In this document: in pieces, positions 1 through 10,624 of the stretch | Layout: every line of letters begins with the position of its first letter | How positions within the stretch are numbered: the stretch's first letter is position 1 | Made by a program: the position numbers and the translations under genes | The notes under the pieces: generated by a model | The model's input: only the letters and a program-made list of their open reading frames with translations | Databases searched by the model: none | Told to the model about the DNA's origin: nothing | From: Pholiota molesta | Lineage: Eukaryota; Basidiomycota; Agaricomycetes; Agaricales; Strophariaceae | Reading direction: 5' to 3' | Assembly (NCBI GenBank): GCA_014925825.1 | Contig: JACGCK010000035.1 | Location: 124,001-188,000, forward strand | Length of the DNA: 64,000 nucleotides

Positions 1-300
1 TGGACAAACAACATCTTCTTCGGCACTGGCATCAAAAACAGAATCTTCGCTGCGAATGATATCGATAATGAGGCATGCTTGTGCACTCTCCGCGCTGCGC
101 GAACCATGGCTTTCCGAGACGTCATCACTCCTCGCGCCACATCGAACAGCTGGTCGAAGTCAAGGGCGCTAAGAGCTTCCTTTCGCCCTCACCTCCGAAC
201 TGTACGTTCTGCCCATGGTAGTTTATGTTTTCTGAGCTACGGAGACGCTAGCCTCGTTTTATAGCTAGTGGAGACCTCCGGCGCCGTCAACTACGCTGCG
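1..300 (+). other. Unresolved, possibly the 3' part of a gene running in from the left edge
   Basis: The first frame on the plus strand stays open from base 1 to about 261, and a second short open stretch follows a possible intron acceptor near 267. I could not join these into a protein I recognise. One stretch (about 106-200) weakly resembles the core of a HIT-family hydrolase, but the frames do not agree and no His-triad is visible. It may be a decayed fragment or chance. No function is assigned. Confidence 0.15.
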
Positions 301-1939
301 ATGACCGGCCTCCTACAGCCGTTTCAATGCGCCAACATTTCCTTCAGTTTTACTTATCTGTGCATATCTTGTCCCATCCGTGCACGGAGATCTGAGTTGT
401 CCTGGTGAAATAAACATAATAACATCGATCCCCACGAATTATTCTGAGGTATGGAACATCGGCGAATTTCCAACATGGAGCACCAATGCGCAGAGCTCGG
501 AAGTACCTGGAAGTACTCGTGGTTGCGAGAGGGTATGTCCTGGTCTGTCTGGGTATGTGCAGGGGCTATTTATAGATAGGTGGACATAATATGATATCGG
601 GCGCAAGACGAATGACATGCGCATCGAAAGTTGCAAGTCAGGGCAATAGGCAGCGGATGCGCGTATGGTGGAAGGGAATTTGACCTTGATTTGACCCATG
701 TTCTCCGTTTCTTTCGCAAATACCGCTTCAGACTAGTCTTTACAGTCGGAAGCTGGGAATTGACAATTCCGACTCAACAGTCATACATACACTGGCATGC
801 ACAGTGACTAGAGTAATATAATAATTTCAATGAATAGTGCTATGCTCAGCGGCTTGGGTTTGTGAAAACGTGGAACACTTGCCAGGGATTCGCATTGCTC
901 TATAGATTTTCCTCCGTTACCCGTAGTTCTCGGCTACGACACCAGATGATCGATGACACCTCACGAGCCCGCGAGCGGCGAGCCGTGACACTCACAGACT
1001 CTTCCATTCCATCAAAACATACGTCGGAAGATTTGAGGAGGATAGTGTTTTTAGTAATTCACACAAGAAGGAAGACAGTGATGGGAAGACATAGGAAGAC
1101 ATACCGTTCCGTCATTCCAACTTCATGTTCTTTGTTGGTTTCTTTCGGCCCATCTAAAACACATCAGAACTTCGAATCTTTTTGCTGTTCGTTGCCCAAT
1201 TTCTGTCGATAACGAAACCATTTTTAATTATGTATCAATGAAAGAACTCGTTGCTATTCGAGAAAGGTACACCTTGTGCAAGGGCCATTACAGGCCATTA
1301 CTCTCATTCACGGCTCCTGAGCGCTGATGCCGCTGACGAATTGTATCGAACTGTTAAGCGACAATTCCATTCAGAATGCATAATCTTTGCATAATTTACA
1401 AACGACGTATGCTACCTAATACTATCGGAGACTCCTCCATGGTCATAAAATGCACTGATAATTGCGAAATCATTGATGTCGATGGATTCTGATGCCGATT
1501 TTGTTCCCAAAATACTTGCAAGGTACATAAATGTTGTGAGCATGAGCACTGTGATTTCCCATATCTCAGAGACCAGATTGATGACGCGGACGTCATAAGT
1601 AATAGTCGATCTCAGAAATCCCGTTCAACAATGTACAGATGCTTATAAAATTATTAGAAAGCATGGAGCTCTGGCCGCAGGTTGCTCGATCGGCGCTCAA
1701 TCAGCGGTAACTATGTGCCGTCTTCTCACTGACTACTTGAAAATTTCAGACCGTTACATACAATCTGAAGACACGTTCGAAATGGCAAATACATTACTCA
1801 TGATCAAAACCTTTCCATAGCCTCACAAAGCAACCTCAGTCAATGTTTGAACCGATGTTCCATAAATTCCCGAAATATTATGCGACTACTCCTACTATTA
1901 TATACTCCCAGATTCGTCCAGTGAGCGCTCATTTTGCAG
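301..1939. other. Intergenic, nothing recognised
   Basis: About 1.6 kb with only short open frames, none resembling a known protein and none linked by convincing splice sites. No obvious repeat or RNA gene. It lies downstream of the minus-strand caspase gene, so its right end holds that gene's 3' UTR and terminator. Confidence 0.4.
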
Positions 1940-4290
1940 TCACCTGCCCCCTCGATTGACAGGGTTTCGATGCCGTTGGAGGACCATTGGAACAACTATA
2001 TCAGTCCAGGTGTCTTTGGACTTTTTTGGCTGATGCGTTTTCATTCCACGAGTAGAGCCGAGAGGCGAGGTTTGGGAAAGATGAGAAAGGTCAACAGCTT
2101 TGGTGGATACATAAATCTTGAGGAATACAACTTCGACGTCTAAGCCGTTCTTGATCTCGAAAGCCAAGGGTGGGTACCCTGCCGCGCCATATCCAATTGC
2201 TAGGCTTCCTCCCGAGTGCTTGAGACGAAGATCTGAGGAGGGGCGATAGCTCTGGCTAGAGCCGGATTCGGCCCAAGAAGCTAGATGATACGACGATGAA
2301 TTGAATAAGCATGAGACTATTTTCACCAAGAAAGCAAAAGACATACATATGCTGAGATCATGATTGAAACGGTAAACATTCACGTCGAGATCCCGAATTG
2401 AATTGTTGATTATTCTCATCCCATATAATTTCTCCTCCCAGGCGCTTTCCTCGCGCGATAGGGTGAGAGAAATTGTGCCACCGGTACACAGATTTGGCCC
2501 GATGGGCTGTAGCCGTTTCTCATCGCCACCATATCTTGTTACCCACTCGAGCTCGTAGAGCTCGACCGAGATGCCGCGCGATAGCTCGGGATTGTTGTTT
2601 CTAAATTTGACTTCCCAATAGAAGTGGGCTATGCTCGACAAAATCCAGGCCAAGTCGTCGGGATCTGGGTCAAAGGTGGCCACGAGAGGACTTAAGTTCT
2701 GGGAAAGCAAGCCGTGAGTCGTATCTAGTATCGTAAGTTTGACTTTGCCTTCGTTGGTCGCTGTGATTTTGGCATGCGCAGTTTCTGAATTATCGGCAAG
2801 AGGAATATGATGGTCGAAGAGGCGCCTCAGGAGGTGACCCTTCGACAAACGATTAAGGATACCGTGGAAGCCGTCGGCAGGAGGGATGTGAATATTGGGG
2901 TAGATCTGAGTCCCAGGGCTCGTTTGGATGGCTATTGTAGGGGTGGCGGTGTCGAATATGGGAGTGTCTCGAGGAAGGTAGGCAATGGCCTCGAAATCAT
3001 TCACTTGATCGACATGGAGGATTCCAATACTTTTTGAACAAGTGACATCGCTCTTCCGATATACATTAAATTTAGCGTCGGGGGTGAGACCGTGTATTTT
3101 ACCGCCGTCTATGACGTACTGAACACCTTGATTGCCTGTCCCCCGTTCCCTGTAGCGCACCTGAAATGATTTGCGTTCAGCAGGAAGACCTTTGGCGTTG
3201 AAGAGAGTCCTGTCTTTATTGAGCCCTTCACAATGAGGATTCTGGCTGAAAAATCGAGAGCTATCAGGGCCCAGAAAATTCTCAAATAGCAACGACAAAA
3301 ATACTTACTTTTGAATAGGATCTAGATTTGGATGCTTGAGAATATCGGAGTATCGGAGCTTGTCAGGAGGGACTGATTTTAGCAGCTTCAAGAGAGCAGC
3401 GGAGAAGCGTCCACGTCCGTTTTCTTCATGTGCCTTTTCTCCAGTGTTACAGGCAGCTAGAAGCACATGAGAGGATAATCCACCTCGTATGAACCTGCGA
3501 GGGATGGCGTCGATGAACCTAGATGCGCCCGAAAATAATAAATCTGCACGCGATGTGGGTCGGTGATCAAGTAGATCCTGAGAGAGATGGCGAGTGTATG
3601 TCACTCCGCGGACGAGCACATCGCTGCTATAACCCGATGGCTTAGGCACATGAGCCCTAGTCCCAGAAGTCGAGTGACAACAGTCGAGGATGACAGTCTG
3701 ACATGATTAAATTTAAATTTAAAGGAATAACCTTGAATGACATTACGGAGGTGACAACTTACGATGTTATCGCCCTTTGTTTCCGCGATATTCGACAACA
3801 GATTTTCAAGTAAATGGTCGGGAATGGGGGGCACATCAGGCTGGAAGTCCTTTGGGGAGATTGTACAGTCGTAAGGGACGATAGCCTGGATTTTGGAATC
3901 GCGACCCCCAGCTTCCCAATTGGTGGGCGGCTTCAATTCAGTTCCATGCCCGGCGTAATAGACTAGAATGGCATCTCCTTTGGCAATGCGATCGTCCTCC
4001 GCCAGGTCACGCAGAGCTTTGATGATTGCGGCTCGAGTTGCTTTACTGTCGGTAAGGACCAAGATGTGCTCGCGTGGGACAGCAAGATAGGTCTGTAGAT
4101 AGGACTGGAATTCTTTTACATCGGGTACTGCACCACGAAGGGGGTGAAGATCGCCACCATGATATTGGTAATTATTTATACCAATCAGCACAGCAAAGAG
4201 TCGTATGTCCCCATTGAAGACGCTATAAGAACAATGTTTTCATTAGCTGGCTTGAGAAAGGAGTGGCAGAAATGCAGCGTACCTAGCCAT
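1940..4290 (-). CDS. Caspase-like (peptidase C14) domain protein
   Basis: Four exons: 4290-4283, 4222-3763, 3697-3309 and 3245-1940, giving 720 residues with consistent phases and GT..AG introns of 60-65 nt. The first coding exon is only 8 nt (Met-Ala plus two bases); it is preferred because the next exon then reads into the family's opening beta strand (FAVLIGINNY). The caspase p20 core spans about residues 10-290. The catalytic His is in YYAGHG (about H95) and the catalytic Cys in DCCHS (about C163), so both active-site residues are present. The long C-terminal region contains an IGYGAAG stretch typical of the C-terminal domain of this Agaricomycete family. Members are thought to be cytosolic proteases related to metacaspases; substrate and role are unknown. 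No frameshift is seen. Confidence 0.88.
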
Positions 4291-5489
4291 CGTGCTTGAG
4301 ACAGAGCTGCGCCGTGTGTCAGATCCTGGAGAAGATGTGAGCGACAAGTTAAGTAGACAAATTTTGGTGTCCGTAGCTTACTGAGGTAGGTCACCGGGAC
4401 ATTGTGCTATTTATGCCAATGACAGGTGTAAGCATGTCGTTAAGGGTCTTGACGTTAGCAGCGAATATGGGCGCCTACTCCCTGCAATAAGTTAATCAAC
4501 GTTAGCGTCAACGCATCCTTGATATAGACATAGGTTTCAAGGAGTGTTGTAAATAAAGCTATATTAAAGTTTGAGCACAGGCCATGTAGAGACAAAGGAC
4601 ACGAGTAACTTTGTTATCGTTCATCCAAGTGGTCCAGGCTTCTGGAGTGACGTATGGCCGGCAGACTACACTGAAAGAGTATGTGCGAGCGGTGTGACTC
4701 CGAAGAGTTATCTACAACAAGGTCCCGTAGTTCTGACAGAGTTCCCAGAGTTAGATAACCTTTGCCCTCACATGATCTTTTTAGCGCCTTTACTGTAGAT
4801 AGTGCATGAGAAGGGACTAATGTTAGGAGTGATCATCATGAAAGGATAGACTTCTCGATATTGAATCAACAGACCTATCCTTGAAACATCGGTTGAGCAC
4901 ATGTAATTAAACTATTGCTGGTTGAGAGGGGGTAAGGTGCCACAGAGATTGAAATAAGCGCTCATTAACACATACTTGGCGTCATTGCATGTTAGCCATG
5001 CGGTGAACGGGTAAGACTTTTTACCTCCCGTAATCGGAGCGTATAAGGGTCTATTGAAATGTCATATTCGCTTGGCTTGGAACCTGCAAATTTTCTGTAT
5101 CATGTCTGGATATGCCATTCATAGATAAGTTGCTTGAACCGTGCGTGTGGGTGAGGCCTTGAGCCTTGAGAGATATTAATAGTCAGTGCTACGTATAAAT
5201 AGATGGTGTGCATCCTGACACGTTGAGGCATGTACCGTCATTTCGGCTTTGATATCTCCTTGATATACATACAATAAGTAGACCGTAAAGATTGCACGTT
5301 CCATGCATGCATTCAAAGTTTACACGGACCAGGGTAGGGGCATGGTAGACGACCTTGATAGATAAGGGACTCTCGAAACATAGATATAATAAGGTAACGA
5401 ATCTCAAACATATAGCCATCAACAGCAGTGATTATCTGCATGCATCTATTGGATACACATAAGAAATGGCGCTCAGGACTTACTAGCTG
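4291..5489. other. Intergenic, nothing recognised
   Basis: About 1.2 kb upstream of the caspase gene. It should hold that gene's promoter. I see no coding exon chain, RNA gene or clear repeat. Confidence 0.4.
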
Positions 5490-6344
5490 CTGGCTCTGAA
5501 GCGCTGGATATGAAGCTCGAAGAGGTCAAATACGAGCGCGGCCCCTGACTGTTTTCAGCGTCGACAGTGATGTACGCACCCGTAATCTCCGTTTACACAA
5601 GCGTGATAAATATGTTACTGGGTGGCCTTTGGCTGGGATGTGACGCCAACGACGAGCCACGAGCTTGAGAGGTATTAGGCGACTCTGTTCGCTGTAAGCT
5701 GCCGGGTGCCTGATCCCTGTCGAAAGCACGTCGTCTTCGCACATAAACAAAGTAAGTGACGTGCCGCTACACATACAGCCGCTTAGATCAAATAACCAAG
5801 AAAGTGAGTATTCAAGAATATCAAAGGTTTGCAGGTGACAGTCGGTACAGTGAAATCGAAGAAAATGATATAAACTCGTACCTCTATATAGCTCACTTTG
5901 CCCCGCGCAACGCTACGCGCTGGCTCCCAGCTATAAGGTGCGAGTTGGAGCACAGCGGAGGTAATGATACCAAGGGTATCAAGCTCGCTGCGAAGCCGCT
6001 CAATATAAACCTACGCTGGCATGTCGGTTGGCGCACGCGCCAGGGTTTGTAGAGCGGTATCCCCACGAGAACCAAATCTGGAACGATATTTTGTGTAGCA
6101 AGGTGGTAAATACTAGAAACGGCAAATGAACTTGGAAGTTTGGCTTGGATGGAAGGAAGATTGCGAACGCGAACCACGTACTGTCTATCGCTAGGCCACC
6201 AGCAAAGCTCAGAGCTCGCATGATCGTCTTTGTCACGCCAGGATGCCGACAGGTGATTTTATTTTTCAGAGGGCGCGGAACAGTTCGAAAAAGTAGATCA
6301 TGCAGTGAGTCGTCCTCAACAATCTTGGTAGGTGGTGGAAGCAA
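5490..6344 (-). pseudogene. Broken copy of the neighbouring rhodopsin-like membrane protein gene
   Basis: This segment is a diverged duplicate of the gene at 6966-8369. Matching blocks, in order, are 5517-5600 to 7009-7095 (C-terminal tail), about 5890-6095 to 7405-7605 (loop and transmembrane exon, here reading VGIPLYKPWRV against VGVPLYKLWRV) and about 6090-6210 to 8246-8370 (first exon). The middle of the gene, equivalent to about 7605-8245 and encoding the central transmembrane core, is missing, so first-exon sequence abuts the fifth exon. The reading frame also shifts inside the retained exon. It cannot encode a working product of this family. The duplication also covers the upstream region (6530-6900 resembles 8680-9010). 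Confidence 0.75.
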
Positions 6345-9010
6345 GACGAATGTAGCGTAAGTGCCAATTTAGCAAAAAGCATTGTATTGTAGTTATCCAA
6401 ATCGCTTCCGACATAGGCGCCTCTATACTGAAGAATTGAAGTTGCAAGGTGTGATATGTAAGAGATAGCAAGTGGGTAAAACACATCAAAGCCCCTGATT
6501 TCTTGAAGACGACGGTAAGTTATTGAATAATTATCAGGATGAAATATGATGGCAACGTACTGAACGGGTCCAATGGTAATCAGCGCAGTTGATGTACGCC
6601 GCGAAGCATACGAGCCCGAGCTGCCCGACGGCCGTCCACGCTGGATTTACACATATGACTGGCGAACAACGTGGGGGAGAAGACCTGGCAACAAATTCAA
6701 TGACCAATTCATTCTGACACACCCCAAGCGCCAGAATGTGTGACGAACCGATTGCGAGCCGACGGAAAGTATATTGGCTTTCAATTGGTGCTGGTCCTTT
6801 AATTGACTCTAGCGCGAACACCAGGCTACATAAATACCCAGGCCGTATATTTCCACTGCGCAATTGCTTTCCAATTTTGCGTTTGTAAAAGCCTGAAGTA
6901 AGTAGTAGCAGCAAGAGGTAAGGCTTTGGTGCAAACTCGGGACATGATGGCGTAGATCCGCGCGCTCAGGATTCCCCAGTTCCCGCCTCCGTAGTGTCAG
7001 AGACAAAACTCGAAGAGGTCAAATACGAGTGCAGCCCCGGGCCGCTCTCAGTATCAACAGTGATGTATGCACCCGTAATCTCCGTCAATACAAGCGTGGT
7101 AAGCACATCGCTCGGCGGCACTTGGTTGGAGTGTGGCGCCGGGGACAAGTCACGGATCTGTGAAGTATCGCACGATTCTGTTGGGTGCAAGCTGCTGGAT
7201 GCCTGTTCCCTGGCCAGAGCGCGTCGTCTCCGCACGTTATCGAAGAAAGTGATGACAACTAGCAAGTTGCACGCTGCTAGACATATCGCGGCCTAGATAA
7301 GGTAAACAAGCAAATAAGTATTCAATGACGTAGAAGGTTCGCGATTGGAAGTTATGAGATTGAAAGCGAAGGAAGGGACAACTCGCACCAGCATGTAGTT
7401 TACTTTGAGTCGCCCATCAGTACGCCCTGGCTCCCAGCTATAAGGCGCGAGTTGGAACACAGTGGAGACGACGATGCCAAGGGCAGGTACCAAGCTGGCT
7501 GCGAAGCCCCCAAGTATAAGTCTGCGCTGGCGCGTTGGTAGGCGCACGCGCCAAAGTTTGTACAACGGTACCCCCACGAGGACGACATCCGCGATGATAT
7601 TGACTGCAAAATCGGAGGATCGGGATACGTTGAGTCAAAGCAGAAGGGGAGCATGATCTGCGACAAGGTACGCACTGAATAAATAAGAATGGACAAAAGT
7701 GAGGACCCATTGGCATTGATGGCGCCCCGGGGTGGAGGCACTGGAGGGTGTAACAGGGGATCCGATGCAAGCAGTTGTGATCTGAAGCGCGGCGAACATG
7801 AGGCCAAAAAGTACAGCCAGCCCGATGGTGAATCTACGCATGGGTTCTTTTGCAGGAAAGACACGAGCAATGGCGATTGCGATACTCATGCGGCATAGGC
7901 TTGATAGAAAGATAAGTTGAGCAAAAACGTCAGAGAGGATGAATAACAATCATGCTTACCATACCACGGCAAAAAAAAGCTCGAGGTTAACCCAAGACTT
8001 GTTGCGGCTGGAAAGTTTTAGATCTCCAGTATCTTCATCTTCCAAGAACAGAATCAGATGGAGAGATATAGATGATGAGCAAGATGAGACGCACTACTTG
8101 TCGTACTAAAGAACGGCCACAATAGGGCGAAATAGGCGACGTCAACGAGGACCGCGAGAGCGGCAGTCAAGTCATCCCACCCCAGTCGGGAGGTGTTTAG
8201 TCGATAGTAAAGCCGTAGCAAAGTAAGCCCAATGGCAAGGATATGTAGCAAGGTGGTGATTACTAGGAACGACAGAAATAAGCTTAAGATTAAGATTGGG
8301 ATAAAAGATCGTGAACGCGAACCACGTACTGTCCACTGCTAGGCCACCACCAAAGGCAAGAGCTTGCATGGCCGTTCAGAACTTTTTGTTTTGCGGCAGA
8401 ACGCCGTCAAGCGGCTTATATCTCCCAGGTGACTTGGTACAATTTGAAAAAGTGAATCGAGCAGTGGTTCGTTGTCTGCAACAACGTTGGCAATGGGAAC
8501 GATTCTGAATTAAAAAGAATGAAGGTGTATGGAATAGAAGAAGACAGCAACTAGCTGGCAGAAGAGTTAGAAGACCGATATTGAGCAAATTTTAGGGTCC
8601 TGCTCACCCATGGGTTCTCGAGGGTGACAGCGCATAGCTGGATAATGACTGAGTTGAAATCAGAGATATGGTGGCAACCAAGTGGCAACGCACTAAATGG
8701 GTGCAATGAGGTGCAATGACCTTGTGGACCGTGGTGGCCAGCGCACGCCACAACTAATGTATGCCCCACCCGGGCCGCTCACGACATCCAGCTCCGCAGC
8801 CTCCGCTAAGCCTCTAACATAAAATAGGTCAACCTGATAACAAAAGTTGGGTGAGCACCCCAGAATGCGTCACGAAGCGACGGAGAGAAAGTTGGCTTTG
8901 ATTGCCTTTCAATTGACTCTCAAGGCAATTGAGTCGAACGCGAACACCAGGCGCCAATAACAAGGCGGTATATTTCCAGTGTTCAATTACTTTTAGATTT
9001 CATAAAAATT
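5517..9010. repeat. Tandem segmental duplication, two diverged units
   Basis: Unit 1 (about 5.5-6.9 kb) and unit 2 (about 7.0-9.0 kb) are head-to-tail copies, each made of a rhodopsin-like gene plus its upstream region. Upstream similarity is clear at 6715-6890 against 8855-9010: both carry the stretch GCGAACACCAGGC and then GTATATTTCCA before a similar 3' edge. Unit 1 is shorter because of a roughly 640-bp internal deletion. Confidence 0.7.
6966..8369 (-). CDS. Fungal rhodopsin-like integral membrane protein
   Basis: Six exons: 8369-8330, 8262-8098, 8038-7960, 7899-7676, 7603-7404 and 7292-6966, giving 344 residues with all phases consistent. Hydrophobic segments alternate with short loops. 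The family signatures are an early RLYYRLN..RLGWDD loop, a central IAIARVFPAKEPMRRF segment, VPLYKLWRVRLP followed by QRRLILGGF, and a late NLLVVITFF helix before an Arg-rich, then Ser/Thr-rich cytosolic tail. This matches the basidiomycete membrane proteins related to the ascomycete fungal rhodopsin-domain family, many of unknown function. A retinal-binding Lys cannot be claimed. The intact reading frame contrasts with the broken copy just downstream. Confidence 0.8.
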
Positions 9011-9164
9011 GGAGTTTACAAAACCTGACGCGGTGAAGAATCTTGAAGAATTCGGTGCGAACTTGGAAGATGTCGATGATGAGATCGATGAGAGACCGCA
9101 CCGCGCGGCCGCGCCGGCGTAAAAGCGGACAATTTGTGCGTGTTTACAGCAGCCCCTTAGATTC
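8370..9164. promoter_or_regulatory. Divergent promoter region between the rhodopsin-like gene and SFT2
   Basis: About 800 bp separate the minus-strand start at 8369 from the plus-strand SFT2 start at 9165, so the region should carry both promoters. Part of it (about 8680-9010) belongs to the duplicated unit also found at 6530-6900. I see no well-defined TATA box or operator. Confidence 0.45.
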
Positions 9165-10145
9165 ATGCCTCCACCGTCATCCGAACAGAATTTCCGCACC
9201 AACCTCTCCCAGTTCCGCTGGGCGCGCGGTGCGACGGACGACTCGCAGCCAGTCAACACGGGCCAGGCCAACAACCCGTTTTCACGGTTCTACAATGCGG
9301 TCGCGGGCGACTATATCCCGCTGCGCACCAGTGAGCAGACGAGCGAGGAGCAGGCATGGTTCGCGCTTTCGCGATGGGAACGGTGCGTTTATCGACGTGA
9401 AGGAGAGGGAGGGTAGCTGATTCTGGATGATGTAGGTTGCTTGGGTTTGGTGGATGTCTGATAGGCGCTGCGGTGTGTTTCTTCGTGTCGTTTCTGACGC
9501 TACCAATGATTGCTCTACGGTGCGCATTCTATCCTTCTAAATTACATTTTGAGATCCATGCTAATCTATACATTGCAGGCCAGCCAAATTTGCACTCTCT
9601 TTCAGGTACATTCGCTCTCTGCACACTGGCGCGCCTAATCTAACATATACACTGCACCACCATCGTCATCGTCATACAGCCTCGGGAGTCTACTAGTGAT
9701 GTTCGGGTGCGTCCTCTCCACGATTTCCCTCATCAACCACAACTCATTGACCCACCACCATGTTCTCACATACGCAGATTCTCTGTCCTGATCGGCCCAA
9801 TAAACCACCTCAAGCACCTCGTCTCAAAAGAGCGGCTCCCGTTTTCCGCAGTCTACTTCGGCAGCCTAGGACTCACCCTGTACTTCGCGCTCGGGCCGCA
9901 CTCACAGCTCGGCTCGCTCGTGGCGGGCGCTGTCCAGGTACGTTCATCCATTGCCTGACTCCGGCGCAGCAAGCATGGGTTGGGATGTTGGACGATCATG
10001 TGAATGAATATTGAAACGTCGGTTTTGGGTACAGGTCGTCGCTTTGGTCGCCTACGTCCTGGCTTATTTCCCCGGCGGCACGCAGACGCTGCGGATGGGG
10101 GGCTCGTTGGCGCTGCGCGGCGCAGGAAGTCTTTTGCCGCGGTAG
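9165..10145 (+). CDS. SFT2: SFT2-like vesicle transport membrane protein
   Basis: Six exons: 9165-9382, 9436-9519, 9579-9605, 9680-9706, 9778-9937 and 10035-10145, giving 208 residues, close to the roughly 215 of yeast Sft2. An N-terminal cytosolic part of about 70 residues is followed by four predicted transmembrane helices: GFGGCLIGAAVCFFVSF, then LGSLLVMFGFSVLIGPINH, SAVYFGSLGLTLYFALG and VVALVAYVLAYFPGG. These are diagnostic of the Got1/Sft2 family, which acts at the Golgi in retrograde and endosome-to-Golgi transport with syntaxin Sed5. Two exons of 27 nt each are notably short. The start is the first ATG in frame, and the last residues after the fourth helix are the usual short tail. 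Confidence 0.93.
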
Positions 10146-10624
10146 TATTCACGAATCACCATCGGTGGCAGGGTATGGATCTCAGGGCAGAGCGCGGGGA
10201 TGGGGTAGGCTAGCTACGTCATGGTTGTGGGAGGCTGTTTTTTGGAGTTTTCGCTGTGCACATAATTTATTTTGTAACGATACCCACTCATCAAATGGCA
10301 AGAGTATCTATCCCTTGGATCAGGAAGAATTTCACAGCAATAGCTGGTTATGAACATTCGCGACGACGCGCGCATTTTCGCTGGATTCATTGTCAAGAGG
10401 CGACAGGGAAAAATAATAGACAACGAGAGTCTCAAAATTACTGTAGATAACGGGAGAGAAAGAGTCATAACATAACATAACATATCGACTAAGAAGGGAA
10501 TGAACTACAACACAAATCTTTTCATGCCTCAAATGAACCCTCTTATTGAATCATTATACCGATTGGCATGTGGGGACTGGAGCATTTTATTTTACAAAAA
10601 TCCGGCCAAGGGGGTAGATTGTGC
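10146..10624. other. Convergent intergenic region
   Basis: About 480 bp between the stop codons of SFT2 (plus) and NUP192 (minus). It should hold both 3' UTRs and polyadenylation sites; A/T-rich stretches near 10255-10290 and 10470-10490 would suit this, but no single signal is clear. Confidence 0.4.

Noticed and set aside
1..300. HIT-family hydrolase exon at the left edge
   Set aside because: Resemblance is short and needs frame changes; no His-triad is seen.
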